This document shows, in pieces, positions 29,801 through 39,637 of a DNA stretch of 64,000 nucleotides. The translations under genes and the position numbers were made by a program. The DNA lies in assembly GCF_014839805.1 (NCBI RefSeq), contig NC_051117.1:3286001-3350000 (forward strand). Direction: 5' to 3'. Source of the DNA: Manduca sexta. Lineage: Eukaryota > Arthropoda > Insecta > Lepidoptera > Sphingidae. Every line of letters begins with the position of its first letter. Within the stretch, counting starts at the first letter, position 1. The notes under the pieces were generated by a model that searched no databases, was not told the DNA's origin, and saw nothing but the letters and a program-made list of their open reading frames with translations.

Positions 29801-32800
29801 ATAAAAGGGTTTTGGTTAACTGTATGTTAATCATACAAGTATTTAGTATAAATATATTTTAAAAGAAGTATAATAATATGTTACATTGAAATAAGGTATA
29901 TTATATGAAAAAATATTCTATGAGCACAAAAAAATAAAAATGTTTTCATTCACATTACACAACATCACAGACAGTAGATGTGAGGAACTGGAGACCTTAA
30001 CGGTGGGTCAAGAGTCAATTATAATCTGCCTTACAAATGATGTACACTGCAAAATTTACATCACATTTTACTGGAAAACACACAATATGTGGTCAGCTAA
30101 TTTTAGCTGATATATCATAAATTATTTAATTCATCTTCCTTAAGCTTACACATAAACTGTGTTTGATGACTCATAACATCATAACAGAAATAAATGAAAA
30201 ATTTTCATAATTAAAGAGTTCAAGATGACAACCATAGATTATTGAACTAATAATGTATGTAATTTTTGGGGATTTCCAGATTTTTTGTATATTTTAACAA
30301 TAATTTGTTAGCACAAACCGTTATGATTATATGATTTTTATGTATTTGTACAGTAGGTATGTGATGTTAACATGTAAACTAAAAAATATATGACTGATAT
30401 ACCAAACACAAATACCATACAACAATCAGATTGGATAATGAATTGTTTGATGAAAGTGGAAGCATTACCCCTGACATTGCAGTTTATATATTTCCCGGTA
30501 TACAAGTAAGATGGCTGGTGGTAATACATTTCTTAACATTGAGTCAAACAAAGGATCTACTGAAATCACATAACTAACTCCAAAACAAACACAATATTTT
30601 CCTGTGTATTTAAATAGTTACAATGAATTGTACATACAAACAATGACTGTCAAAACACAGTAAAGATGAGCATGTGTTGCCCTCACATACACCTCCACAC
30701 CGCCACTCTTCTAAAAACAAACACAAACTCTACTTGCTAATTAATGATGTTTTGACAGTACAACAAATTGTTTATTTTGACAATAAAACTTGTTCTCAAT
30801 GGCCACTATAACTGTTAATAAATTATTTACCTATGAGTGGCAATGATTAAACAAAGAATGCACTGATAAAACTATTGTGTGTGCAACAGTGTGATGTAAC
30901 TGTGAGCCTGTGCTTCTTGTGTTTATCACCTCTAGTTTGCTAATAGATTGCCAAACGGGTATTGACCTGTGTGGGTGTGAGAACAGGAACATCACCTGAG
31001 CATGAGGCGGGCGGCTGGTCACATCCACTGTCCACTGCCGCTGGCTCACTACAAGCCTCCTGCGGGCACTGCTGACTTCCAACACATTCAACACTGTCAC
31101 CTGTCACCGAGGGCTGCTGTGAGTTATTGGCGTGACAAACTCACTGGCAATGGCTCACAGAGCGCGACCCTCGCGAGGCGCATACTGTCTGCACTCTCAC
31201 TGTTCATGTGCACTGACACACTGCGACACGGCCACGCACTGGACACTGAGTTGAACCACTGGTACGTTCCGACGGCTGCACCGATCACTTGCGACACTAA
31301 TCACCACCTAACCTCAAAATGCAGACTAAAATTAACGAGTGACAATCGGCCAGATGTTCCCAGAGCCGAAGCGGCAGGCCACATGACATCACCCGCGACT
31401 CCGCGCGCGACGTTTCACAAAGAACACGACCGCTGCCCGTGCGAGCCTGCCACTATGGATTTGTGGGCAAAACGCTTTGTTTGAGTAGTACGTACTCGCG
31501 TCTCGCAGCCTTCGCCGCGTATAGCTATAGATAGGCGCGTACGTTAGGTACGTGTGGCGCGCGGTGCACGGCTCGCATGCACTAGCGGGCAGCGGCCGGC
31601 CATAACTCACTGGCGAGCGCGCCTCGCGAGCCCGACCAGCGCCTCCGCCGACCCACCGGACAAAGGGCGGCGCACCGGAGCCGCAGCAAAAACTGTAAAC
31701 ACGAGCGGCGAGCCCGAGCGCGGAGTCATTCACGCGCACGGGCCGGGCCGGGGCCGGGGCCCGCGCGGGCGGAGGCGGTCACGCTCGGGCGCCGCGCTCG
31801 CCGCCTCGCCGATCGCTATCGGCCCGTCCTCAGCTCGCGGACGAGGCGACGTTTCGAAATGGCGCAGCGCGGAGGCCGCGGTAGCGGGAGAACGTCCGTT
31901 CGACGAGCGCGGCGGCCGTTTCGCAACGGCGCGGCGGTCGGGCTCACGGGGCTCGCGGGGACCGAAATAATCGACGGCGTGGGCCGCTGGCGGCGATACT
32001 CACGGCCTGGCGGCTCGCAGCGGGTCGGCGCCGGCGTCCATGACGCGCCGGACCGCGGCCGCAGGGCTGCGGGCCGTCGGCCGAGCGACGCGACACTCTC
32101 TCCGACCTCACTCGGGGCGCGCCGACGGGCCCCGTCGCACCATGTCGACGACGCTGCACGTCCACCGCGGCACTTCACTTCGCGTATAAACACTCGACGA
32201 GTAGTGTTTTGTTACATCGGTTGACTTTTCTTTGAAAAATCAATATACATTTTCCCAGAGTTTGGAGATACGGACGAGTCGATGTCCAGCGCAGGTTAGG
32301 TGCGTGAAGTTTGCAAGCTTTTTTAGCGCACCGGTGTTACCAACATTTTTTTGCCCATTTTTTGTTTTCTGTGTTGTGATTTTTTTCTAGTGATTTGTGG
32401 CACACTTCATACTGGTCGGAACGAGTTGGGTCTTTCATAATACTCGCTAGAACGGCACAGTGGCGCCAACGTTTGAACCGAAATTAAATTAACGATTAAA
32501 AGGGTATTTCGGTGCAACTATAAATTATTTGATGGGCATATATATTAAAAATAGTTAATATTTTCATTATAGTAAATAAAACTAAGTTATCAGCCATAGT
32601 TATATTATAATAAATCATTTTTACAATAAAAACACAACAGTATTTGATGTAGGGAAGGTATAATATGAATGGTTATAATGTGAATTGTAACATTTTATAT
32701 TGTAACATCATACATTATGTATTATTTCGAGAGATAGGTACATTATTATTTATGACATAAAATTTTATGAAAGTACAAAATTAAATATTTCTACAGATGA

Positions 32801-34183
32801 AGCATCAAGATCTTTGAATAAAACTATTTTGCAGATTTTATCGCGGTTTTAAATTATAATTTTCTTCCTACGTTTCGAAGACTTTGCAGTCTTCATGGTT
32901 TAAGGGCGAACTGTGATGTTGGTCATCCAAGAAGTCAAAGTTATAATAACTACCTACATTTTTCAATATTGTATAACTGTAAAATGTAGGTAAATAACTT
33001 TGTCTAGAAATAGAATAGAAAATTATAATGTAAAAACCGCAATAAAATCCGCAAAATAGTTTTATTTCAATGTTTAACATTCACGTAAACATAAGAAATC
33101 ATTACGTCAGAGTCTTCTTCAGGAGTGCGCAGAAATTGCGATTCAGGGTTAAGTTGGAGGAGTTGAATCTCACTTTAAACATAAAAAGTGAAGAGATCAC
33201 ACCTCCACTTAATCTGGTACGCTCACATCTTCATTTTAGTCGCTGGGATGTGCTTTACGAGTTGATAGATTCTTCCTGGTGGCGTGGGGCGGCCTCACGC
33301 GTGAGCTGGAAAGATAGATCTGGCAGCAAGTGACATTAAACTGTCAAGATCCCCTGTCCAACTCAGACGTGAGGCCTGTAATATTACTGGACGCGTAGTA
33401 CATCGTATAATTTCCACCTGTAAATTAAACAAATTATTATTGTTATACAACAGACATTGTACATTTGGTTAGTGTGACCAGGGACGCGCGCGCACTGCAC
33501 GCGATACCAGGCTGTGTGCTATCACCGCTCGAAAAGGCGCAGTTAACGTTTTTTGATAACAGCGTCGCTTTTCCCTGTAGCGTTAGCGATCCTGCATAGT
33601 TCTGTAATGAATGTACATATTCGCAAATGTAATAATAATGGCTTTGACGGGATAATAAGAACACATAGCCGGCGGCCGTGGTGACACGGACTCAAGGAAC
33701 ACATGTGCCATTGGACCACCATATGTTATTACGTAATCACCGACGTTTATTTCCACAGTGACAACGGTGAGACGCGAGACGATTCGAAGCTGATCGTAAT
33801 ATATAAGTAGATACTAGAAACATTATATGTTGGATGACGGAAAATTTTATCACAAGACACGGCAACACTGAGGCGTCAGTGCCACGTCGAAGGTGATCGA
33901 TAACCAACCTTGTGTCCCTGAGTAAGAATTTCCGCACGCTGTCAACGACCAGGATCGGCTCTACGTAGGTTGGAGACTCAGTAGCAGCTACCCTGAGGAG
34001 TTGAAGCTGCCGGTGAGATTTCAAACAGTCCAATAACGCACGCGCGACTCACCCCACATGAACAGCGATCACAGCTTGCACTTCGATAGAGAGCCGATCG
34101 ATCGATGGGCTCATATTTATACTTTCGTCGATATCTTTAGATACGATATCAGGGAACCGACACGAGGTACGAACGTCCACCAT
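2511..34183 (-). CDS. Minus-strand regulator gene, 5' part, two alternative first coding exons
   Basis: Coding exons in transcription order: 34183-34053 or 32041-32004 (alternatives), then 9727-9530, 3833-3619 and 2872 to at least 2689. Both first exons end two bases into a codon, matching the one leading base of exon 9727-9530. Later junctions also fit (AG|A Arg, G|GC Gly). From the 32041 start the product begins MDAGADPLRAAR, then has a Pro/Glu-rich segment (about 14-78), a Pro/aromatic then His/Gln-rich segment (80-150), and an acidic, Met/His/Gln-rich segment ending in a basic KKRGRKKK patch (about 199-206) resembling an AT-hook or nuclear localisation signal. No DNA-binding domain is visible; it may lie beyond the left edge. 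The family is not identified. Low-complexity, GC-rich exons, a long first intron and several promoters are typical of developmental transcription factors (inference). Confidence 0.7.
2873..3618 (-). other. Intron between the His/Gln-rich and basic-patch exons
   Basis: 746 bp. The 3' end carries the TG repeat at 2876-2897. 3378-3590 is moderately GC-balanced but shows no recognisable element. Confidence 0.75.
3619..3833 (-). CDS. Minus-strand regulator gene, His/Gln-rich exon
   Basis: Acceptor TGTCTGCGCAG, donor TACAATG|GTAATA. The leading base A completes Arg. It encodes 71 codons: HFEQPAPPGLSAPEPQYFPF, then PKYSEPYAFKREDVPYDMSQ, then a His-Ala/Gln-His run (about 40 residues in) and QKRDEDIYN. 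It ends one base into Gly. FKRE fits the psi-K-x-E SUMO-acceptor pattern. Confidence 0.8.
4355..4470 (+). repeat. Lepidopteran interspersed repeat, copy 1
   Basis: Contains GAACACGGGCCTCCTCTACT and a later CTGGCCTAGTGC stretch, shared with 43897-44042. A familiar dispersed repeat of moth genomes. Confidence 0.75.
6190..6420. repeat. Interspersed repeat with an internal hairpin
   Basis: 19-bp arms 6259-6277 and 6298-6316 form a perfect hairpin. It is followed by CTCTGCCTACCCCTTCGGGG, wording typical of lepidopteran SINE/LINE tails. A related tail fragment is at about 12190-12260. Confidence 0.55.
6756..6830. repeat. Perfect 35-bp inverted repeat with 5-base loop
   Basis: 6756-6790 and 6796-6830 are exact reverse complements, with loop AATAC at 6791-6795. 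No matching copy was noticed elsewhere in the window. Confidence 0.9.
7546..7830 (+). mobile_element. Relic of a LINE (non-LTR retrotransposon) reverse-transcriptase ORF tail
   Basis: The plus-strand frame reads ...YQRVLSYFGHIGRRQLDN, KPLAIGKVDGRRPRGPSSTC and ALRKAENRRAWKRLF before TGA at 7828. This follows the pattern near the carboxy terminus of many insect LINE ORFs: (F)FGHI-R, then GK-GRRPRG, then a Trp-containing end. The conserved Arg/Trp pair expected after RGPSST is altered. The 5' part is missing, as in most LINE copies. Inactive. Confidence 0.7.
8475..8645. repeat. Old interspersed repeat, copy 1
   Basis: Shares GGTTCAAACAGG.CG.CATAAT followed by a TGTC..AC block with 46300-46560. 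Probably a decayed LINE/SINE fragment. Confidence 0.45.
9530..9727 (-). CDS. Minus-strand regulator gene, Pro/Glu-rich exon
   Basis: Acceptor ...GCGGCGTAG, donor CCCTATAG|GTACCG. After one leading base it encodes 65 codons, EEGDDKPKPPESQDDGYETS... to ...QPEPEPY, then two bases of Arg. GC-rich against AT-rich flanks, with strong codon bias. The acceptor is preceded by a TG repeat rather than a normal pyrimidine tract. If a transcript starts inside the upstream intron, the first in-frame Met here is the MMRYPQP pair. Confidence 0.8.
10230..11450 (-). promoter_or_regulatory. GC-rich island, possible internal alternative promoter
   Basis: Patches at 10230-10480, 10840-10930, 11040-11075 and 11270-11450 are CpG-rich. 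On the minus strand two near-consensus donors occur: ATAACA|GTAAGT (exon end 11040) and CCTCTC|GTGAGT (exon end 10611). Neither upstream stretch offers an ATG in the frame of exon 9727-9530, so any exon here would be non-coding, with translation starting downstream at MMRYPQP or not at all. Confidence 0.35.
14035..14330. repeat. Probable interspersed repeat
   Basis: Includes CAAGTCACCTAATGATAAGTG and ACCACTGCCATGATCTC, similar to SINE text from moths. The limits are approximate. Confidence 0.35.
18169..18240 (+). repeat. Tandem duplication, 36 bp x 2
   Basis: 18169-18204 and 18205-18240 are identical 36-bp units starting ATCATGAAGTCCATAGAC. Confidence 0.92.
19276..19330 (+). repeat. Fragment of the same inverted-repeat family
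   Basis: TTTACACGAATGTTAGACAT followed by an AAACTG...CGCAATTT stretch, as next to the element at 53001-53154. Truncated after that. Confidence 0.55.
20862..21161. mobile_element. Fold-back element with 89-bp arms
   Basis: 20862-20950 and 21073-21161 are near-perfect reverse complements. The 122-bp middle holds a second, inner inverted repeat, 21020-21041 with 21051-21072, which abuts the right arm. No coding capacity. A fold-back MITE is likely; the near-identity of the arms suggests recent insertion or gene conversion. Confidence 0.82.
21175..21265 (+). repeat. SINE head adjoining the fold-back element
   Basis: CACCGTAGCCGGTTGTGAG (A-box-like) and TTAGGTTCGATCTCC (B-box-like). It begins within about 15 bp of the right end of the fold-back at 21161. 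Confidence 0.5.
24840..25590 (-). promoter_or_regulatory. GC-rich patches, possible regulatory region or 5' exon
   Basis: 24840-25000 and 25450-25580 are CpG-rich. On the minus strand a donor TCT|GTAAGT ends a putative exon at 25348, with a short ORF (MSGKHLALTHFK...) that stops before it. This fits a non-coding leader exon, but nothing proves transcription. Confidence 0.22.
27290..27560. promoter_or_regulatory. GC-rich non-coding patch in the long intron
   Basis: About 270 bp of raised GC with no open frame or repeat signature. An enhancer or ancient repeat are both possible. Confidence 0.2.
32004..32041 (-). CDS. First coding exon, isoform with start MDAGADPLRAAR
   Basis: ATG in context GCGTCATGG, 12 codons plus two bases, then the near-consensus donor GTGAGTAT. 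An in-frame TGA lies upstream at 32108-32110 with no ATG in between, so this is the natural start for that frame. The phase matches exon 9727-9530, completing a Pro codon (CC|G). It sits in a GC- and CpG-rich island of about 700 bp, as expected for a promoter-proximal exon. Confidence 0.6.
32108..32143 (-). other. Upstream ORF of 11 codons before the 32041 start
   Basis: ATG GTG to GAG TGA, 11 residues, in the same frame as the main start, ending 66 bases before it. If it is part of the leader it would reduce or regulate translation from 32041. Whether the transcript begins far enough upstream is unknown. Confidence 0.4.
32816..33068. mobile_element. Inverted-repeat element, family member 1
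   Basis: The left end (AATAAAACTATTTTGCAG...) pairs over about 48 bp with the right end (...AAAATAGTTTTATT). The interior carries TTCGAAGACTTTGCAGTCTTC-like sequence. A shorter relative lies at 53001-53154 and a fragment at 19276-19330, so this is a dispersed MITE-like family. Confidence 0.7.
34053..34183 (-). CDS. Alternative first coding exon, start MVDVRTSCRFPD
   Basis: ATG in context AAATCATGG begins 43 codons plus two bases, ending CATGTGGG|GTGAGTCG. The frame is open upstream to a TAA at 34361-34363, but 34183 is the first ATG. The donor matches the consensus and the phase equals that of exon 32041-32004, so it can join exon 9727-9530 (GG|G, Gly). The encoded segment resembles no domain I know. 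Chance phase agreement is one in three, so this rests mainly on the open frame plus the donor. Confidence 0.42.
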
Positions 34184-35449
34184 GATTTTGATAAGATTCG
34201 ACGAAACAGGGAATCGATTGGCCCCCGCGGGCGGTATCAGTCGCGCAAACACTTCACTCCACCAATCGGCAAGGCATCGATGATAAGGCGCGCGGCGCAG
34301 CGCTGCGCCCGGGCCGCTGTCTGCTGCCGGCGGCTCCACCACACCGACTAGTCGTTTTGTTTACACTCGAGATACACCTTTATTACATTATAATTATCTC
34401 GTTGACAGATAAATCCACTATTTTCTCATCACTGTTAGACGTAAATACAAATAGATACGAAATGGAGTACATTAGCAGCTATTGTCTCTACTCAACGCTT
34501 GCGCCTAAATAGCCCACTGCCAAAGTGTGTAACATTAACAGCAATATACTAAGATTATCGACAGAGAAGCATGCTAAAATTATTATATACAATAGATCCT
34601 TTAATAGAACTTAATTATCCTTAAAGACAGAGTATAGGAATTGTAACCACTACAAGTTTATAAATGAGTGTTAAATACAATAATTGTCTAGTATCTAAAC
34701 ACATAAGTATCTAATAAAGCGCGTATAAATGTCTTTAGTTACATGACTAGGATACGTGATACGTGGAAGAATTTCGACATTATAGATAAGGTGTAAAGGC
34801 GCATATCAAACGGTGTCAGATGATAAGACACAAGGTGTGCGCTTTCTGGAGCACTGTACATTGTACAGGTGTGTAGTTGTGTGCACGAACACGCAGACAC
34901 ACATATTATACACCTGCTTTAATACGTCATGTGCTTTCCAACTTTCGTACTATGCTTTTGTCTTTTAAGCCATGGAAACACATTGGTCTAAAAGATGCTG
35001 CTTAAGAATTTCTGTTTACTTTCTAAGTCCGTAAATATGTAACAATATAAGTAACTTTAGTCAGCTTTAGCCGTATCCAAAAATAATGCCATATAACTCT
35101 TTGTTATTTGAACTAGTCCAGGTAGGCAGTAGGTATATTAATTCAGTGCGCATTGTATATTACTAGATAACATGAGTTCGCTGATGGTAAGCTAAACAGA
35201 TTATTTATGTATGTATGATGATAACGAACTAGATCACCGCATATTCCAGCATACGCAAGTGTTCGGCTCATGCTCAACATCGTATTTTTGATTCTTAATT
35301 CCGCCTGGCATTACCTTCACGCATGCATAGTGTTTTATAAAATATATCAATCAAATAAATTAAGTCATAATTACAATAAGCATGAGAGAAGTAACTATAG
35401 CACATTGACACCGGCTGACAAAACTGTAGAACAGCGAAAGCGTCTCGAC

Positions 35450-35770
35450 TGGCGTCTCGTCTCGTAGAGAAGTTTAGGCAATAACGGCAGAAGTTGTCGG
35501 AGGGGCGCGGCGGCGAGGCAGTGGCGGCGCGCGGCCGGCGAGGGTGAGAGGGATGGTGGCGCGAGGAGGCGCCGCGGCGGCGACGGCGGCCCGGTCGCCT
35601 CGCGGCCGTGAACTGGAACTTCGGAAACTTCTGGCATATTGTGTTTACATTGAACTTTGTTATGTGGGTTAAAGTTAAGCCGGAGTTGAACAGCGTGTGT
35701 GCCGCTCCACTCGATCGCAAACTTCACTCTTCAGTTTGTCGTATCGATTTTCATCTTGTGTTTATCAAAT
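35450..35770. promoter_or_regulatory. GC-rich island with an initiator-like site
   Basis: CpG-rich 35480-35620 (Arg/Pro-rich shadow ORFs on the minus strand), followed by TCAGTTT at 35731-35737, a match to the insect initiator TCAGT on the plus strand. It could be a promoter of either gene or of a non-coding RNA. The strand is unresolved. Confidence 0.3.
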
Positions 35771-35945
35771 GTTTCAAGGTTACTGCTCGAGCTGATATCG
35801 TATCGGTGCACCTCACGATCGCTCCTCCGGCACTCTGCATGCTTATGTGTAATAAACTGTTAATGTTACCTATTTCGGTAAAACTCTACGTCATTCATGG
35901 CAGCAATATCACCACATAACTTGCGTATAATTTTATAACATAACC

Positions 35946-36011
35946 ATTCAAGAATTAACATAACCAAAAATATATTTAGTATTATATTTTTGGTTATGTT
36001 AATTCTTGAAT
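35946..36011. repeat. Perfect 29-bp inverted repeat with 8-base loop
   Basis: 35946-35974 pairs exactly with 35983-36011, and the loop is AT-rich. It may be a very short fold-back element. Confidence 0.88.
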
Positions 36012-36129
36012 TCATTTAAGATATGGAAAATCACAAACACACCCACACTCATAGTTACGCCTTTAATTCCTGGAGGAGTAGGCAGAGGCGTAATTGCTGC
36101 ACTATTGTCATATTAGGCACAAATTCCAA

Positions 36130-36265
36130 GCTTTCAGCTGATATTGAATAGAAAATACCCAACATCCCCATTTTGCCCGACACGCAGATCAAACTCGAGA
36201 CCGCAGCACTGAAGTCGTACCGTAATACAACTACGCCATCGAGGCAGTCCCTGCCATAATAACAA
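36130..36265 (-). repeat. tRNA-derived SINE fragment
   Basis: On the minus strand: GACTGCCTCGATGGCGTAGTTG (A-box-like), then GGTCTCGAGTTTGATC (B-box-like). The order and spacing are those of a tRNA-derived SINE head. Confidence 0.6.
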
Positions 36266-38459
36266 AGTTTGTATACGCATTCGAAGGAGAATGTGTAATA
36301 GAATAAGGATCACAATTTCTATAATGGACCAGTACACAGCTAACATGTTTCTTGGTAGTAGAGTTGGATCCTTCTTCGCCAAAGCGATGAACTGTTGATT
36401 CTGATAATATTGGGCAAATATAGCTAGGATAACATTATGAAGCGATAGGATTTTTTAAATACATTGTACATGTCTAGCTAATAGCGTGATAGCCGCAATA
36501 CGCGCAAAAACATTATCTAGCAACTCCACAGACCACACTGACTGAAGCTGATTATAAATAAGAGGAGAATGATGAAGTCGACTCTGACAAACAGATGAAA
36601 ATTCTATTTGTCTATTGATCCTCATTAACATGACGATATTAAAATAATGTTTAGGGAGTTCAAATTCCAATTTATAATATGTATGTCTTATTTATATAAT
36701 ACAAGTATACGAATATAAATCAAATATTATGTCGCCTGATTTATCACCATGTTTATTTTTGTTATGTCCTAAGCACTAGCCTTTACCAACTCTCGGGTGT
36801 CTGACCTTTGGAACTGTCTTAATAGACTGATTTTTTTAAATGTTTAAGTTGTCCTACAATACAATTTAACTATAGGGCTACTGGATTCCACACATGCAGT
36901 TCCCCCCTTAGCCATCATTTAACAATTTTAATTTTGAACGTTTTCCATACTCTTTTACGTCCATGTGCATTGTTATTTTTTTTATTTTTACATTATTTAC
37001 TAGGCCGCTAAATAATTATTTCTTGCTTGGCAACAGTAACGAAGAACGTGTTGCAAGATAAGCTTCGACAATATAATAATGCTGATAGTCCTGTATAAAT
37101 TTTTTTTTGTATTCTTTATCAATTTACCTCGTGTCTTATCCCGATTGGATATTTTCGCTCCGAATAAGTAATCCTTCTACAAGAGCCGTGCATTTTTCAG
37201 AATAAAGAGTGCCTATCTCCTTTTTCGGCATGGAACTTTAAAAAATCACCCATTGCTGTGTGGAAACATAAAGGATCAACACATTCTATATTATATTTAA
37301 AAAAAATATATATACTTTAAGATAAGTATTAAAAATTATTAGTCATTGGCTATTAAATCAGAAACCGCTGTTCGTAGTCAGATAGTGCAATATTTCCAAT
37401 CTAAATCGCTATTATATATATTTATGTTATACGTTATGTATACGTTTTGCGAATGAAGCTCTAGACTTGGAGAAAAAAAAAACAAAAATTCTGGACTAGC
37501 ATGTATTTTTTTATTAATATTACAGACTGCATCGATCGTACAATTACATTGTTAATGGTTTTAACAGGAGTAGAAGTTCTCTAGGGCCTCAACGCCATAT
37601 TATATTTGTGGATTGACAGTTTACGTAGGCATAATGTTATATTATGGTGTAACTCGATAAAAACAACGTGTAATGGATCCACGCGGTACACATATTACTA
37701 TCGCGTACTATATTTACCAGTAATCGGAGTTTGGCCGAGAGATATTATTTTGCGATAGCGGCCACACCTGAACCTATTTTTCTTATCAATGTACATGGTC
37801 CTGATAAACTTTCACACGGAACAATATACCTGTTAGGTAAATAGCGTGTCAAATTATTTGTTGTTGTTAAGTTCAAAGTTTTTACTAAAAGAAAAATAAA
37901 TTAAATCTCACACACTTATTGTAAACTATTTATTTCGGTTTAGATTATCAAATGTCCACACCCTACATAATATTATAATCTCTTTATTGTCTTATCTTAT
38001 TCAATTTCAGAATTTAAACATATTATCTATATTTTATGCACTAATATGGCACCGATCGAAAATAAGAGATATCCATATTCTATAAAATTAATTACTAATT
38101 TTGCTTACAGTAGGTAAGTACTTTATAATATGTCATGATAATATATTTCATGACAAAATTAGGTTAAAAACGTGAGTTATGAATGCTTATAAACTACACA
38201 TGCCTACTTAACTACAAATTATTAATTTTATAAAGATAACACTTACATAAATTATTGTAGTGATAAAACGCGTATCACTTAAATTGAAAATATTTTATGG
38301 ATAAATGTTTGTATCTTGCCTTCTTTTCGATAAAAAAATTAAAGGAATCATGATTATTCTAACTAAAATCTGATTTAAATACGGTGAACCAATTAACAGA
38401 TCCTTTTTAAAGTATTTTTGCTAATGATAAACTTTAATTTTACTTACCTCGGTTTATAG

Positions 38460-38740
38460 GATCGCTATAGCCTAGTGGCAGCGTATAATATCGGAGCAAC
38501 GAGCCGCGAGGTTCACTTCGATTTTCAGGTTTTCCAAGATTTCGCTTACACGCGTTTTTCCGGGAGTGGATTTCAAAAAGAGGGTTAATGTCAGCCAGGC
38601 CCTGGTTGTTAAAACTAAGCTAATCCTCAATTTTGTAAATTCTGGCACGACAAAGTGACTGCACTGCACCTGATGCTTAGCGCAATGCCATCCACATAGA
38701 GAATCAAATGGCAGCAGAAGATTATGTCATGCCATCCGAC
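38460..38740 (+). repeat. tRNA-derived SINE
   Basis: Head ATAGCCTAGTGGCAGCG (A box), then GAGGTTCACTTCGATTTTC (decayed B box). A SINE-like tail follows (GTGACTGCACTGCACCTGATG). Not a functional tRNA gene. Confidence 0.62.
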
Positions 38741-39545
38741 ACAATCATGCCAGCCTACTTAGCATCTTCTACACGCTATGCCAGAAGGAATCGGCATTAT
38801 ATAACGGCGGGAACACGTTCTCTAGCAACCTAGTCCAAACCATAATATACCATAATAACCCAGGAGGTTTTCTTTAATCTATTTATGGACAAAATTTAAT
38901 GTTTTAACATCAAAATTTAACAAAAGTCGTCTTCTACCTAAGTAAAGAAAGAAAAATATGTAAGTATTATTTTTAATGCATTAAGTATCTTACTCACGAG
39001 AACCTAGGAAAGAATAAAATAGATAATCATTAACGTTAGGAATTAATCAATAACTGAAAGTCTTTAAATGTTGCAAATCTTGAAATTTGTTGAACATAAA
39101 CATATTTTTGTATTCGTAGGTACGTACCTACTAATATCGAAATCGAATCTGATATTTCGTGTTTTATAACTTCACTCGTTGTAGTATGACAGCAATGTTT
39201 CATATTTATCTTAAATTCTGCAATATTGTGAAACGCACTTACCACAATGAGACATGTAATAGGCATTTTATAAGCAGTATACGTGTCTGTAGCTTGTCGA
39301 GAAGTTCTCGTAAATATTATCTCGATTCACTTTTCGTCATGTGTATTCCGCCTCATGATGTGGTAGGGGTAAATCTATTGGCGTATCGAGCATGAAGTAG
39401 AAGAGCTCTGTACTATTATTTGACTATTGACACATCTCAAATAGTTATTGGGTACAAAAATTGTAATTACATTACAATGAGTTTCATAAAGGAGAAAATT
39501 GTGAAAAATGCACGCAACGTCACGTCAGCTACAATGGTACCTTGG

Positions 39546-39637
39546 CTTTATCTCGTTTTTTACACTTTATTTGTTGAAGGCGCGCGATAAAGATAAAGAT
39601 AAGTGGCAGTTGACGCCTTTATCGCGGTCTATCGCGC
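39546..39637. promoter_or_regulatory. Cluster of GATA words
   Basis: GATA occurs at 39586, 39592 and 39598, and TATC (its complement) at 39549, 39619 and 39629, six in 90 bp, several as CGCGATA. It could bind GATA-type factors. In AT-rich DNA this is only suggestive. Confidence 0.2.

Larger units (their letters stand above)
9728..32003 (-). other. 22 kb first intron of the minus-strand regulator gene
   Basis: Long AT-rich intron broken by GC-rich islands near 10.23-11.45, 19.43-19.5, 19.93-20.05, 20.56-20.7, 24.84-25.0, 25.45-25.57, 27.29-27.56 and 28.8-29.2 kb. No coding exon with a fitting phase was found inside. Stretches 11.7-19.2, 21.3-24.2 and 25.6-27.2 kb contain only scattered repeats and small ORFs without recognisable products. 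29.2-30.9 kb is AT-rich and free of obvious repeats. Confidence 0.6.
31480..32230 (-). promoter_or_regulatory. GC/CpG-rich promoter island of the minus-strand regulator gene
   Basis: About 750 bp of high GC with many CpG, in AT-rich surroundings. It contains the first coding exon at 32041-32004, its leader and the start of the long intron. Several long open frames here (31554-31970 and others) are by-products of GC richness. Confidence 0.6.
32042..34052. other. Region between the two alternative first exons
   Basis: Leader and promoter of the 32041 start, then AT-rich DNA. It contains the shared 20-base word at 32426-32445 and the inverted-repeat element at 32816-33068. The small ORFs at 33070-33333 and 33737-34033 are not recognisable. 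Confidence 0.6.

Noticed and set aside
31180..31235. Minus-strand ATG frame MNSESADSMRLARVAL before a CCA|GTGAGT donor
   Set aside because: It ends in phase 0, which does not fit the known downstream exon, and no other acceptor was found for it.
31002..32224. Several ORFs of 110-160 codons on both strands
   Set aside because: They overlap one another in the CpG island, where stop codons are rare. Only the short 32041-32004 frame has a start and donor that connect to other exons.
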